Assembly: GCA_003999685.1 (NCBI GenBank)
Contig: CP021222.1
Coordinates: forward strand, 372,001 to 436,000
Origin: Taiwanofungus camphoratus
Lineage: Eukaryota > Basidiomycota > Agaricomycetes > Polyporales > Taiwanofungaceae
Reading direction: 5' to 3'
DNA: 64,000 nucleotides
Made by a program: the position numbers and the translations under genes. Numbering within the stretch: the first letter of the stretch is position 1; the number at the start of each line of letters is the position of its first letter. The notes under the pieces were generated by a model that saw only the letters and a program-made list of their open reading frames with translations, was not told the origin of the DNA and made no database searches. Shown one piece after another: positions 46,266 through 57,560 of this stretch.

Positions 46266-47991
46266 TGTCCTACTATATCAGTATCAATTTGTCGCATATA
46301 CTCCGAAGGTCATATGGAATGGTGAGTTCCCTGTAGTAGATTGCTGTGACTAACAGCAGCATTGAGTATTGTATCGGTACTGCCCGAGCATATTCTTGAG
46401 TAAGAGGGGGAATAACGGGATGAGAAAAGGGCCTAAGCACATTCGCGATCGAACAGAATGATGCAGTTCGAGATTCTCGAGTAGTTGATTAATTCCCGAA
46501 CAAGCACAACAAACACGCCAAGAGCTGATTTGATACTCGAGATGAGCAAAGAAGTATCAGATCCTTAGCTCTATGTCTATGTCAATAGTTACTGGGTGCT
46601 CTTTCTAGCCTTTATACGCCTGTCTGATCTTTGGACGACGTGCGCCTGATACAGTTCGAAGACATGCAAAGCCAATGTATATATCCTGAATTTATGTGAT
46701 GCCCCGCTGATTCATTGTCATGAGCTCGAAGGCGGTCGCGAGCACTCATATAATGTGAAGCCAGGATAGGCCAGATGCCAGGGATCAAAACCTTCGTCGT
46801 AGGTCAGGAAAACACTAAGAATTAGCTTCATGCGAAAGGATGTCCACTTGAATGCTGCCCGTAGGATGAAATCTTGTAATAGAATCTTCAATCTGCAATA
46901 AACCTTGGGTCATTTAGGTGAACGATACTTGAATAATTTCGACGGGATGTTACATAGGCATCGATAACGGCTGTCAATGTGCTCCCTGAAGAAAGGTACT
47001 AAACGCCCTAGGATAAAGTGAAGCACATGCTGGGTGTGGAGGAAGTGAGACGGGCACAGCGTCGGTCGATTCTACCACCAGACCATTGATGGTGAAGGCT
47101 TATACGGCGAGGATCAGGCTGGCATTCATAAAAAGAACTGTTGTTGGAATGGCAAGTCACTTATGGCAGTAAGCTTCATATTATTCACCATCCAGGACCT
47201 ACGTGAATGATTTAAGTCATTATCCACGCTATCGCTCATGCGCTCAACCGGCTTACTTCTTGCTCGATTAAACAAGAGCTGCATCGTACGCATTCAACCC
47301 AGCTCGTCACGGTAAGTGGTCTCAATTTACGCGCGGGAACCAGAACAAAAGAAATTGTTCAAAGCTTAACCGTGTTCACGGCAAGAATTGCTGGGTAAAC
47401 GAGAAGTCCGTATCATTGACGAATCGCACACTCCGGTGGCACAACTCCTCTCCACGTCCGTTTGAATCAGGATAAGAGTCTATACCAGAAACACCGAATA
47501 CGAAGGCTAAATTTGCTAGAAACGGTCCTGTGTGAGCCACTGTCCGACGAACCTGAGCCAGACTGTGAACGCAAACGCAATCAGTGAGCGACAAACCTAA
47601 AATTGAAAGCTAATGTTGAGGGCGAGATGAACAGATATTCAAGGTTACAGAACAGTCGGCTCGAGTCGTAGAAGTAGAAGTCCCGAAAACCATGATCGCG
47701 TAGTAGCAAGCAAAGATTGTTGTTGAGGTATCGCGGATCATAGGATGTCTGAGATGCTTGATGAGTATTAGAGGGCTCAAGCTAACAAAACCGTCAGGTC
47801 ACAGAATCCTTTGAATAAATCTTTGAACTAGTGATACAGATGTACAACATAGGCTACTTATCCGTAGACCTGGGATTTCATTCGGCCATGGCCGATCGCG
47901 GGGACGGAACGAGCGCCCCGTGCTCACTACTAAGTGTCATTGCACGATTCCAGAGTTTGGCCTTCGGGTTGGTACCACTTCACGGTTCGTT
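46266..47991. other. Intergenic region of about 1.7 kb
   Basis: No confident gene. A minus-strand frame at 47376-47594 has no family resemblance. The stretch holds the 3' flank of the FG-GAP gene and the promoter of the protein X gene. Confidence 0.35.
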
Positions 47992-49119
47992 ATGCATTCC
48001 GTTCGTCTGCTCAGAAAGGCCGTACACCGTTCAATGCCCCGTCGAAGATGTAAGTGCAGCTTTGGTCCCCTTCGTATGAATCTCAAACCACATTTGCTCA
48101 GGGTTGCAGACGAGTGCAGTGCGTCAGGCGATCACTAACATGCAAATGCCTGCCATGTCTCCGACAATGACGGAGGGTGGCATTGCGGAGTGGAAGAAGC
48201 AGGAAGGGGAGGCTTTTTCAGCTGGGGATGTTTTACTTGAGATTGTTAGTGCAGCCCTTGGAGAACACATCATTTGGTCTGACATCTACATGGTAGGAAA
48301 CAGACAAGGCTACCATAGACGTCGAGGCTCCTGATGACGGAATCCTGGGCAAAATTTTGGTTCGTGATTTTATCAAGCATTCCCTGGTTTCCGCCATCAC
48401 TCACAGTAAGCTATTTAGGCACCAAATGGCTCTAAAAACATCCCCGTGGGGAAGGCCATCGCGCTGCTTGCGGAAGAGGGCGACGATATCTCTAATTTGC
48501 AACCCCCACAAGAATCTGAACCAAGTTCTCCGAAGAAGGAGGCCACACCATCAGCGCCCTCTCTGCCATCGTCCGTTCCGGACAAACAAGAATCTCAGCC
48601 TTCCATATCTCCAGTACACACCGCCGTACACCCTGAAAGCTCGCGGCCGCTTTTTCCCTCTGTACTCCGACTGCTCCAGGAGAACAGCATCGAGAAAACG
48701 GATCAGATCAAGGGCACTGGTGTCCGCGGGATGCTGACAAAGGGTGATGTGCTGGCATATCTGGGCAAGGCGAGCGGCCCTATGGGCACGTACAAGGAGC
48801 CTCCGAAAGAACAGGCAGCGAAAGCACCCAAACAGGAGGACCCGCAGATCCTGGACGGTGCTGCTCTTCGCAAGTTGATCGTTACTAATATGTTGGAAGC
48901 GTCCATCAAGGCGCGATCGGCAGCAGGTACGTCTTCATAGCGAGTCAGTCGCGGAAAGGAACTCAAAGACCCGCTTTTGCAGCTGCGACACCTCCGGCAG
49001 ACTTCGATTCAATTTTGGCTGACTATCTTCCTCCCTTAAAGGCGCCATCGTCACCCGCTGTACCTCCTCCCCCTCCCCAAAGCAAACCTGCTCCAGACTA
49101 CTTTGATGGACTAATCTAG
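47992..49119 (+). CDS. Pyruvate dehydrogenase complex protein X component (E3-binding protein)
   Basis: Mitochondrial matrix protein that anchors dihydrolipoamide dehydrogenase (E3) to the E2 core of the pyruvate dehydrogenase complex. The ATG at 47992 begins a basic, Ser/Arg-rich presequence ([20 protein letters not shown], across an intron). The lipoyl domain follows: [20 protein letters not shown], and the lipoylated lysine in [20 protein letters not shown], then [17 protein letters not shown]. After a Pro/Ser linker comes the E3-binding domain ([36 protein letters not shown]). The last exon gives a short tail [19 protein letters not shown], a Pro run and PDYFDGLI, with stop at 49117-49119. 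There is no E2 acetyltransferase catalytic domain, which distinguishes it from Lat1 and fits fungal Pdx1. Confidence 0.9.
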
Positions 49120-49700
49120 GAAAATGTTTACAACTGGTTATCACTCCACGATGGGATAGATGCATCATAGACCGAAATTGCTCTGAACTCATTCTACATT
49201 CAAAGAATGGTCGTGGCTGGAATCAGCATCTCAGCATGACATAAGAAGCAGGCAAGTTTTGCTCGTTTTGGGAGCTGCAATATGTGCCACAGGATAGATC
49301 AAAGTCAATATGGGTCGTTTAGTCTTGCACTTATCTGATCAAAATTTTTTCACCCTCGCCCAATGTTTGAAGAGTGAATGTTCATAGTGTACATTGCCCC
49401 GGGTCACTCCTATACTGCGCATGCACATGAGTAGGTATATCTCGGACAAATTCGGTGCTCCATTCATGAAAGTTCTTTACAATGATCTCCTGATCGAAAA
49501 GGTATGTAAATAAACGAGAACTCGCGCTGTATGATACCACGAATCTAGTCTCGGTAGTCACTTGCTGTCGAAAATGTCTGACGTTCCTCGTTGCTACTAT
49601 GGTCACCTCAAAAGGAAAAGGGTACGCAGTTTGATGGAAGCCTAATAAAATGACAGCCAAAGGACACTGATCACGGCCCTCATTGCACAGTCCAAAGGTG
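49120..49700. other. Intergenic, convergent 3' ends
   Basis: About 580 bp between the protein X stop and the rad1 stop. A minus-strand frame runs through 49382-49765 past the rad1 stop; I read it as a chance frame in the rad1 3' UTR. Confidence 0.35.
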
Positions 49701-51332
49701 TCACACATCGTCGTCCAGCGCCAAGCACTACAACAATCATCAATGCACCCATTCGTGGATCGCAAGAAAAACTCACCCGAAACTCGATGAACGCGTCTGA
49801 GCGGTCACCGCCACGGGGCCTTGGAGAAGGCATGAGGAATTGGAGGCAAAGTAAACCCCTTTCGTTTATTCGCAAAGAAGTCTTTGTCGAGCTTTGTAAG
49901 GCACGCATCGCGCACAAGATGTAGTTGAAGCGGTAGCTAGCGATATTCGCGTGAAAAGATGTGGTGCGGTCGCAGTAACCATCGTGCAGCTCACCTGAAG
50001 CTAACAGACTGATCGCACTCGCATGTCTCGAGAACTTCTTTGTCGCTGGGGTAGTCCATCTGACGAACACAATTGGCTTTGGTTTTTGTTCGGCTGATTG
50101 AGGTGGACGAAATGCGTCAAACCTCAGTGCTGCCGAAGGTACCCGCTGCTTGCAGTCTTAACCGCGGTAATGCAGAAGTTTGAGGAGCTCTACCGGGAGG
50201 CGGAGGCGGATTGCCTATGATCGTGAGCTTATCACAGGATGGATCGAGTTCGGAAAGCGCATCGCGAAGCCAGGAAGACTGTCGTACAGCGATCAATACC
50301 TCATTAGCCTGTACACCGCTCCGTAACAGGACTGACCTTCAAAATGATCTTCAACACTCTATAGGCAAATGGGGATCACATCAGTGACCCGTATTACTAC
50401 ATCCGTGTAGTTTGTACACTGACGTCGGGTCCTCATTGAAATCGAGTTCCAGAAGTGGCTCAGGTTCGTATGTAGTGATTTCACACGTCGCTGTCGGACC
50501 GTTGGAGTCTTCCGCTCTGTCGTAAGAAGTAGGATTCTGGTTACCGTTGTTTATTAGGACAATGATACTCACATAAGTAGAGTGAGCGGGTGACCTGCAC
50601 CAGTATAGGACAGTCGCATGCCAGTCCCTCTCTCGGAACCAAAGTGCTGATCGATGCGGCTGTTTACGAGGCCCTTGTTCGTTCCAGAACGAGACTGATT
50701 GCGGCCAGACGGACCTTGCCCTTCGTCGTTTTGGTCTTCGTGATCAGAGTCGTCTGGCCTTCGCCATCTTCGATACTTTGTGGTCGTTGAGGTGGAGGAA
50801 CCTCCTGCCGTGCCAAAAATATTGAGGCATTCTATCAGGGTATTCAAAGGTATCTCGAAGGCAGTGTTCTGTGTTTCGATGTCATCGCCTTCGGAGTCAG
50901 AGGATTGTTGGGACGAGGGAGGTGCGCGCTCCGGATGATGTTCAAATTCGTCAAAAACGGGAGCAAAAATAAAGGCAGTTGCTGTCATATTTAATCAGTA
51001 AAAAGAATGATCTGGATAAAAATTCCCGGTAATTTCACCTAACAAAGTTCGTGCCTCTTCTACCATGATAGTAAGTCCACCCTCTGCAACGTTGACGGTC
51101 GCACGCTAGGTTCCATCCAGCCAAATTTGAAATGAGATCAAGGTAGGAGTGTTATATATCATGCATACATTCGCGAAGTTCACGCCACGAAGGAGGGCAA
51201 CGAAATAGCGCACGTCGTGAACAGATGCGGTGAGCACCTAAGGAAAGAATGCGCATTTGACCATCACTCAGTTTATGTTGTATCCACATTGCTCACCAGA
51301 TTTCCCTCCCCATCATTGTCTGTATTGGGCAT
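49701..51332 (-). CDS. rad1: DNA-damage checkpoint clamp subunit Rad1 (9-1-1 complex)
   Basis: Rad1 is one of three PCNA-like subunits of the Rad9-Rad1-Hus1 clamp, loaded at damaged DNA to activate the ATR/Rad3 checkpoint. It acts in the nucleus. The ATG at 51332 starts MPNTDNDGEGNL. Short exons continue VLTASVHDVRYFVALLRGVN, RATVNVAEGGLTIMVEEART, and TAFIFAPVFDEFEHHPE with FEIPLNTLIECLNIFGTAGG, a polar insert, then MRLSYTGAGHPLTLLM. These are followed by GPTATCEITTYEPEPLLELD, DYPSDKEVLETCECDQSVSF, YRFNYILCAMRALQSSTKTS, LRINERGLLCLQFLMPSPRP and AFIEFR. A tiny last exon encodes CLALDDDV with stop at 49701-49703, matching the usual Rad1 C-terminus. At least seven introns. The segment between about 50100 and 50380, including FGS..EV, was joined only roughly. 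Confidence 0.88.
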
Positions 51333-51552
51333 TGTCGAGCTCTAGGAACTTAAGAAAGCTGAGAAACTGATCCAAATCGCAGCGGAAAGGTAATAAGTCA
51401 CGATATTGAATGTCGCGCGGGTGATCAAATCTCGATCGCGACGCGTTGAACGCGTGACAAGTATAGGTAGTCCCGGACCAGCTGACTTCGAACTTCCGCG
51501 CAGAGGTATCTCGCGTTCTTTGACGACGACGAGACCGGTTCAGACTCTGGTA
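51333..51552. promoter_or_regulatory. Shared divergent promoter of rad1 and the PI-PLC gene
   Basis: 220 bp between opposed start codons. ACGCGT (about 51438-51443) within GCGACGCGTTGAACGCGTGAC (an imperfect direct repeat of ACGCGT) is an MCB-like box, the element that binds the G1/S factor MBF in fungi. This would fit a checkpoint gene; the reading is inferred from the motif alone. Confidence 0.45.
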
Positions 51553-53159
51553 ATGAAACGGCTTACTATCTTCAATTACACGGGCGAGGTTCTCGTTTGC
51601 CAGAGCGGTCTGGAAGGGAAGCGCGAGCTACTTGTCATCCCTCATTCATTATGCAAGGCGACAACGATATCGAAATACCATCGTACTTTGACGCTCACTA
51701 CGCCTGACCCCTGTGAGATCGACAAGGAGGGATGGACAATCAAGCCCGACGTTTTTACTATTCGCCTGCCGATGGCTCTGGGGGCTGCATGGAAAGTGGT
51801 CGACATGTGCTACAACTGTCCGTGGCGAATTTACCGTAGCAGGGTACGGCTTTCCAGTACGGATTGTACTTGAATGATCATAAGCACTGATTCTGATATC
51901 GCTGAAGGTGTCTCGAAAGCATCATAAATTACTTATTTTGCGTCGTCGGGATCTTTCCTCATTTCTGGCAGAGATGCCAGACTCGTTGCCTCTGTCGTCT
52001 CTGCTTTTACCTGGTTCGTAACGAGATGCAGGTTCCTCTTGGATGGGGTATAAAAGTATAACTGACTGTATGCAATGCCAGGCACACATGATACGTACGC
52101 ATGTCTTCATTCGCTCAACCCAACTGCTAACACTGCCGCCATCACGTAGCATGGCCTTCTATGGCTGGCCCATTTCCCAATGCCAATCTCTCAGGGCTCC
52201 TCTCGCAGTTCAGCTTCAATCCGGAATCCGCATGCTTGATATTCGGCTCGCAGTAGTCGACTCGCGCCTCATAGCATATCACGGTTTGTACCCAGAACGC
52301 GCCTCCTTCCAAGAAATCCTTGCGACTATCCGCGACTTCCTCACCGCCCCACGGACCAGCCGCGAGACGCTCGTCATGTCGATCAAGCAGGAGGACTTCG
52401 AGAAAACCCCCCCTCCGCTATTTTCTCAGCTGGTGCATGAAGAGATTATGCACGGGCCCGGCGGCGGAGACATGTGGTTCCTCGACAACCGGATACCGCT
52501 CTTGGGTGAAGCCCGTGGTAAAATTGTGATGTTCAGTCGCTTCGGGGGCGATGGTTCAGGCTGGGAAGGTGGCCTTGAGGGCTTGGGCATCCATCCCACC
52601 GCCTGGCCCGACAGTGAGAAACTCGGATTCGCATGGCAATGCAAGAATACCTTTGTACGCACACATGACTGGTGAGCCCAGCCTTCACTGCAATATACAT
52701 AATTTTCCTGAGCGACGGTGTACTGCTAGGTACAATATACCGTCGTTCCTGTCCATACCCGAGAAGACCGCGCTCGCGACGCAAATTCTCCTTCCACCAC
52801 CGAACGACCCTTCATTCCCTACACTGGCGATCACTTTCTTCTCCGCGTCGTCTTTCCCGCTCGCGTTCCCACCGACAGTCGCACTGGGCTTCGGCTGGCC
52901 CAAGCTCGGCTTTGGCGTCGAGGGCGTTAATGGACGCGTGGGCACGTGGCTTATAGATATGCTCAGCAGTAGCTCGGCTGGGAAGCTTCAGTCATCAAGT
53001 GAGAGAGCGGGGAAAGACAAGGCAAGGGATATTAGACTTCGGGGGTGGGCGCTGTTAGACTTCTTTGAGCATCCGGAGAACAATGCAGTCGTGCCGTTAC
53101 TAGTGGAATGCAATTTCAGGGGAAGGGAAAAGGGCGAGGAAGGATGGCCACTGAGCTAG
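51553..53159 (+). CDS. Phosphatidylinositol-specific phospholipase C X-domain protein
   Basis: A bacterial-like single-domain PI-PLC, expected to cleave phosphatidylinositol or glycosyl-PI to diacylglycerol and inositol phosphate. The first in-frame ATG is at 51553 (MKRLTIFNYTGEVLVCQSGL); the N-terminal 110 residues form an unknown domain. Exons then give VSRKHHKLLILRRRDLSSFL, SLLLPGTHDT (first catalytic His) and MAFYGWPISQCQSLRAPL. QLQSGIRMLDIRLAV and AYHG (second catalytic His) follow, then RETLVMSIKQED and FLDNRIPLLGEARGKIVMFS. A last exon (from about 52731) continues YNIPSFLSIPEKTALATQIL and GFGWPKLGFGVEGVNGRV to the stop at 53157-53159. The pattern matches basidiomycete PLC-like phosphodiesterases. 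No signal peptide is visible, so it is probably cytosolic. Confidence 0.85.
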
Positions 53160-56100
53160 CCTCATTACACTGTGGTCCAGACAGATCCTTGGATCCATCT
53201 CCATGTTTATCGGATATACCGTTTTTATCTCACATGTCGTGCACAACGGTGTCGCAGATACTCGACTCAGTCTTACAAGACATGGTGCAGTGACTGTAGT
53301 TCACTTGTCAGTGAGCGTCTAGCAAGATGTCCAGGCCCATGTATTCCACGGCTGAATTGAACCACAGGAATAGAATGTAGTGCTGTATCTATGTTCTCAT
53401 GGAGCGTCTAACGGGACCTCCTTCTCCTTCCCAGGACCGTTCTTCATCCGGTTATAGGAGTGAGTCCGCCGCGCCGTTACTCAACTGAGACGAACTTGGA
53501 ACCCGGGCAGCGTCTGCCTCCTCCATTCATGCACCAGACACGAAGTAATTTGAGTTCGACACTAATACAGTACGAGTCATGGAACGTCCCTGTCGATCGA
53601 GGATTCTAGACGCTGCGGTCATGATTCTTTTGCCTATACAAAGCGCTCTAGCGACAGAAGCCGTGACACGAAGAGAACAGAGAAGGAAGCGTCACAATCG
53701 CGAAGCTATCGACGATCGCAAGTAACAATAGAGGTCTACGAGGCAGGTTCAAGTCCACACCCGCGCTAGATGGAGTTGGAAGGCACGCGGGAGGTTCAGC
53801 AGGGCGCGCGACAACACTGAAGCCCAACCAGTCGAAGCGAGCGACCGAATGTGTCTGCCTTTCAGGATATTCTAGGGTACGCACCGAGAAGATCCCATCT
53901 TGTCTGGAACGCGATCGGGCGTTCCCAACCAACATGAGCTTCATGGGAACAAAGGCCTCTACTCAGCGATTGTCCAGAACACGCCGAGAACCAAGAGGCG
54001 CGTGGCGAGCCAGCGCGGCCTGGTGACCACCATGGACTCCCACGACCTCGACTCGCCATTCTGGACGCGGCGGCGTGTTCGGGCGTATCTCACGAACTGA
54101 TCGCATGGCCACTAGGCCCAGGTGCACACGACGTCCTGCAACAATGTTGAAATCGACTTGGGCACTCCACGCGCCCCAAGAGCGCAACGGCATCACGACT
54201 ACCGCGATACCCCATGACCAACTCGCTCAATCGTGATGAGGATGAGAGGCAAGCCAGGCGTGATGGAGAGACGCATCTTGTCAGGTGAGCCATGTACATT
54301 GTATGGTGTCGCCCGCCCGTCACTGCCCGATATTCCGATAAATCCAAAGGATGTACTGGAGATGTTTGTTGATCCAAAACACTCAAGAGGGGCCACGGCC
54401 ATCAGGAGCTTGTGCGATGCGGGGGACCGGGGCGACGAAGTCGTGGAAGGCTGCGAAATCAGTGTACGGCGTGGTGTATCCGTGATACCCGTAAACCTGG
54501 AATCACTCAAAAGGAAGGGACGCTGCGGCGAGCGCAGAGACAGTATAGTCAAGCGATGTCCATACGAGCCCTGGAGCTCCAGAAGGGGAATTGACAGGTC
54601 TTGCCCGGTGATGGAAGTTCCGGCCCACGCGAGTCGACGATAACTGCGGTGCCCGTGAGCTAGCAGACCAGCCCCCTTCGACGAGCGCCGAGCTAGCACA
54701 TACAAGCCGTTGTGTAGACGCACCAGACGAGGCTTGGCGGGCCTGCGCGCCAAACGCACGCTGAGGACCGCGAAACGAAGGCGAAGGCGACACGCTGCTA
54801 GAGCCAGGAAGTAGATGCGAGGGCGAGGACAGTCGAGAAGACGCCTATTCGCATATGGGGGGATGTCCGGGGGCCGCCAGCTGCCCTAATTCGTACCTTC
54901 GTAAATGGAGGAACGGAAAGAAGGCGACAGTCCGACGGATATTAAAGCGCCGTTGTCCAGATTGGGCTGAGAGAGTTAGAGGGACCTGAAGGCCTGGCGG
55001 ACTGCATTAGGTTCGCGTCCAGGGTATTGTGTCGGCGTCTCAGGTGCAGGCCAGAACAGCACCGAGCGACCTTCTGAATCGATTCATAGCCGCCCTCATA
55101 CATGACGACTGGTCCCGAACGCCAAAGCTACCTTGACGCAACGAGCACGCACCGGTGGTTCGACACGCGTTGAGGACTTCCTGAAACGACGCGTGTTGAG
55201 CAATACCATTCTGCGTCCCGCATTTCGCGTCCCTGGGTATATCGATGTATATTTTTCGTTCACGGGATCACGATGCAACGGTCATAGATAGCAATTCAGA
55301 CGTTCAGCTCCTCCCACGAGTCAAAGCGACTCCGGGTCGTACTGCGAGAAGGAGAAGGCAGACAGGACACGTATGTATACCCGGTGTGAATCTCGAAGTA
55401 CAAGGAAGACGATGTCGGTGGTCGAGAAGACCCAGAGGACTGAATATTGAATGATGCTCGTTGATACGTACAATGTACGTCCAAACCCGGGGTCGCTGAG
55501 CTACCTGAGCCCGATGGATCGTCAACAGACGCTCGCGTGACCAAATATGAATGCGGAACAGACGTGGAGACTGGTCTGCGAGGTATACAGTAGCTCGTGC
55601 ATAACACGATCATCCATGGATGACGCAGAGTGACGCAGACGTTGCGCTTGGGGGGTTCGTACCACGGACGGTGTACACCTGGGCCCAAAATCCGCTGGGC
55701 GCGCCCATGCGTGCACGCGCTGGCCGAAGTGTTGTGGAATGCAGCAAGGCAAGCCAGTCCACATCAGGCGAGCAGTCAATTAAGACATCGGAGCTATAGA
55801 TAATGATCGAGAAGCTGAACGCGAGCGGTTGTAGATCCCTCAATGCGATTAGACATCTACCGTCGTACTCGCACAAAGGCCCCAAAGCGTGACGACTCAA
55901 CTTCACGATCTGGGCAGTAGCACAAATCGGGGAGCGACACGATGCAAGTCCGGGCGGGACATACTCACCTGTATCCAGGAACCGGTATAGTTCATTTTGA
56001 CAGGATAGTGATCGGATGCCTATGGCGCTATGGCCTCAACTCCGCGGACGTCCTGGCAGTGCTACGACTGACTACATAGGTCCCGCCGAGGCGAGAGGTC

Positions 56101-57164
56101 TTATCTACAGCATGCAATATGAATGCAGTGGCCAAGTTGCCGCACACAAGACGATCTTCCAGCAAGTGTCCTCTCAATCTGAATCGGACTACACGCTGTA
56201 AGCATCCGCCCTTCAATATCGATTTCGAAACCGGACGGCACCCACTGCCAACGAATCGCGTACCCCAAATGCCGTCGCCCCGTGGCGAATCAAGGTCGAG
56301 TATGAATTCGAGACGGGGCAACTGTGCCAGTAGTTCCGAGGCAGGCTAGTGCAGGGGCCTTCCTCCAGTACAGGAAAAGGCTCCCATGAGGGTCCTGCGC
56401 GGTCAGGGACAGCGTCCGCGCATCGCCCAAATGTAGGGCGGGGAGGCATCTACAGTCCACTTGCGCCCACCAAAGGTGGAGGCGGCAGGACATGGCGGCG
56501 GGCGGCTGAAGTTTCGTCTCACCTGCATCATGGGAGTCAACGTTGAGCGCTCAGCAACGGACGAACGTGCGATGCGTCGACTCTTATTGAGTGGGCACTG
56601 GAGTGAAGTGATGGCGCGCATGTGGGTCCCGAACGAGCATGATAGCAGAGATGAGACAACCATACGCCCACCAGCGCACACACACACACACTACCGGGGA
56701 GCCCTGCAGAAGGCGAGGCGTTGTTAAAATAGCGCATTGCGCAAGGAACGTCGAAGCTGAAATAACGCCCCGCGACGCAGCACCTGCGTCGTGAAGCAAG
56801 GGCCATCGGGGTGCAGGCTGAGCCACACGTACCGCAGGTACCATCGAGGTAGGGCGCGAAGGAAAGAAGCGGTCTACCCAGAGCGCGCTTGTTTCCGAGC
56901 CGAATCCTCCCCGAGCTTTCGCCCTGCTGCATCGTGCCTGCATCGACATCTCGAACAAGCCAGCATCGCACAGGAAAGATTAACTCATCGAGGCGCCCAT
57001 CAAACTCTCAAACGCTCCTAATCAGTGAGAAGATGAGAGAGATGCTCCGTGCGCCCTCATTTGCGATACGCGGGAGAAGAGCCATCCCATCGATACCACT
57101 AAAATAGAGATACAGAGATAGAGGCACAGATAAGACTCGCATTCCGCCCCACACATCGCGAAAG
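53160..57164. other. GC-rich gene desert, left part
   Basis: About 4 kb with visibly higher GC and CpG than the flanking genes. Open frames are plentiful on all strands because stops are rare in GC-rich DNA, but none shows domain resemblance, splice-bounded exons or Met-led coding structure. A CA microsatellite lies at about 56678-56692. No RNA gene was recognised. Confidence 0.4.
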
Positions 57165-57560
57165 TCGCAGAGATAAGATGTTGGCCTTGTTTACGTGTAA
57201 ATGGGGACACGCCGTGCATCTTGGGACAGTGGCCAGCAGTCCCCCGCAGGTGCTTGCTGTCCTGCCTTTTTGTCCGAAAAGCTCCGAGACTCGAAAGCCA
57301 CGGCAGAGATAAGATGCGGCGTGACGTGGTAGTGCGTAGATTCTGCCACAGAAGAAGAAGACCAAGTGCAGGAGAACAGGCATTCGAAGCAACGCGTGAG
57401 GGGCAGACAGGTACACGCCGTACATAGTGCGCTAACAATACCGCTCCCTTTGCACGCAGGAAGGGCCGCGAAGATAAGATGCTCACATGACGTGCTGACG
57501 AGCAGCGGGGTTCTGCCATGAAGATGAAGAGAAAGAGGGTGCGTCGAATTGCGTCCGTAG
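57165..57560 (+). repeat. Degenerate tandem repeat with GATAAG and TGACGTG motifs
   Basis: The core AGATAAGATG recurs at about 57171, 57306 and 57472, spaced about 135 and 166 bp. After the second and third cores the sequence is also similar: (T)GACGTG, then a G-rich spacer, TTCTGCCA and an AGAAGA-rich tract ending in GTGC/GTGCG. The first unit has only the core and scattered similarity. AGATAAG is the consensus GATA-factor site and TGACGTG a bZIP-type site, so this could be a duplicated regulatory block. That function is inferred only from the motifs. Confidence 0.45.

Noticed and set aside
49382-49765. 127-residue minus-strand frame across the rad1 end
   Set aside because: Most of it lies beyond the well-supported rad1 stop (CLALDDDV) and it has no family resemblance; probably 3' UTR.
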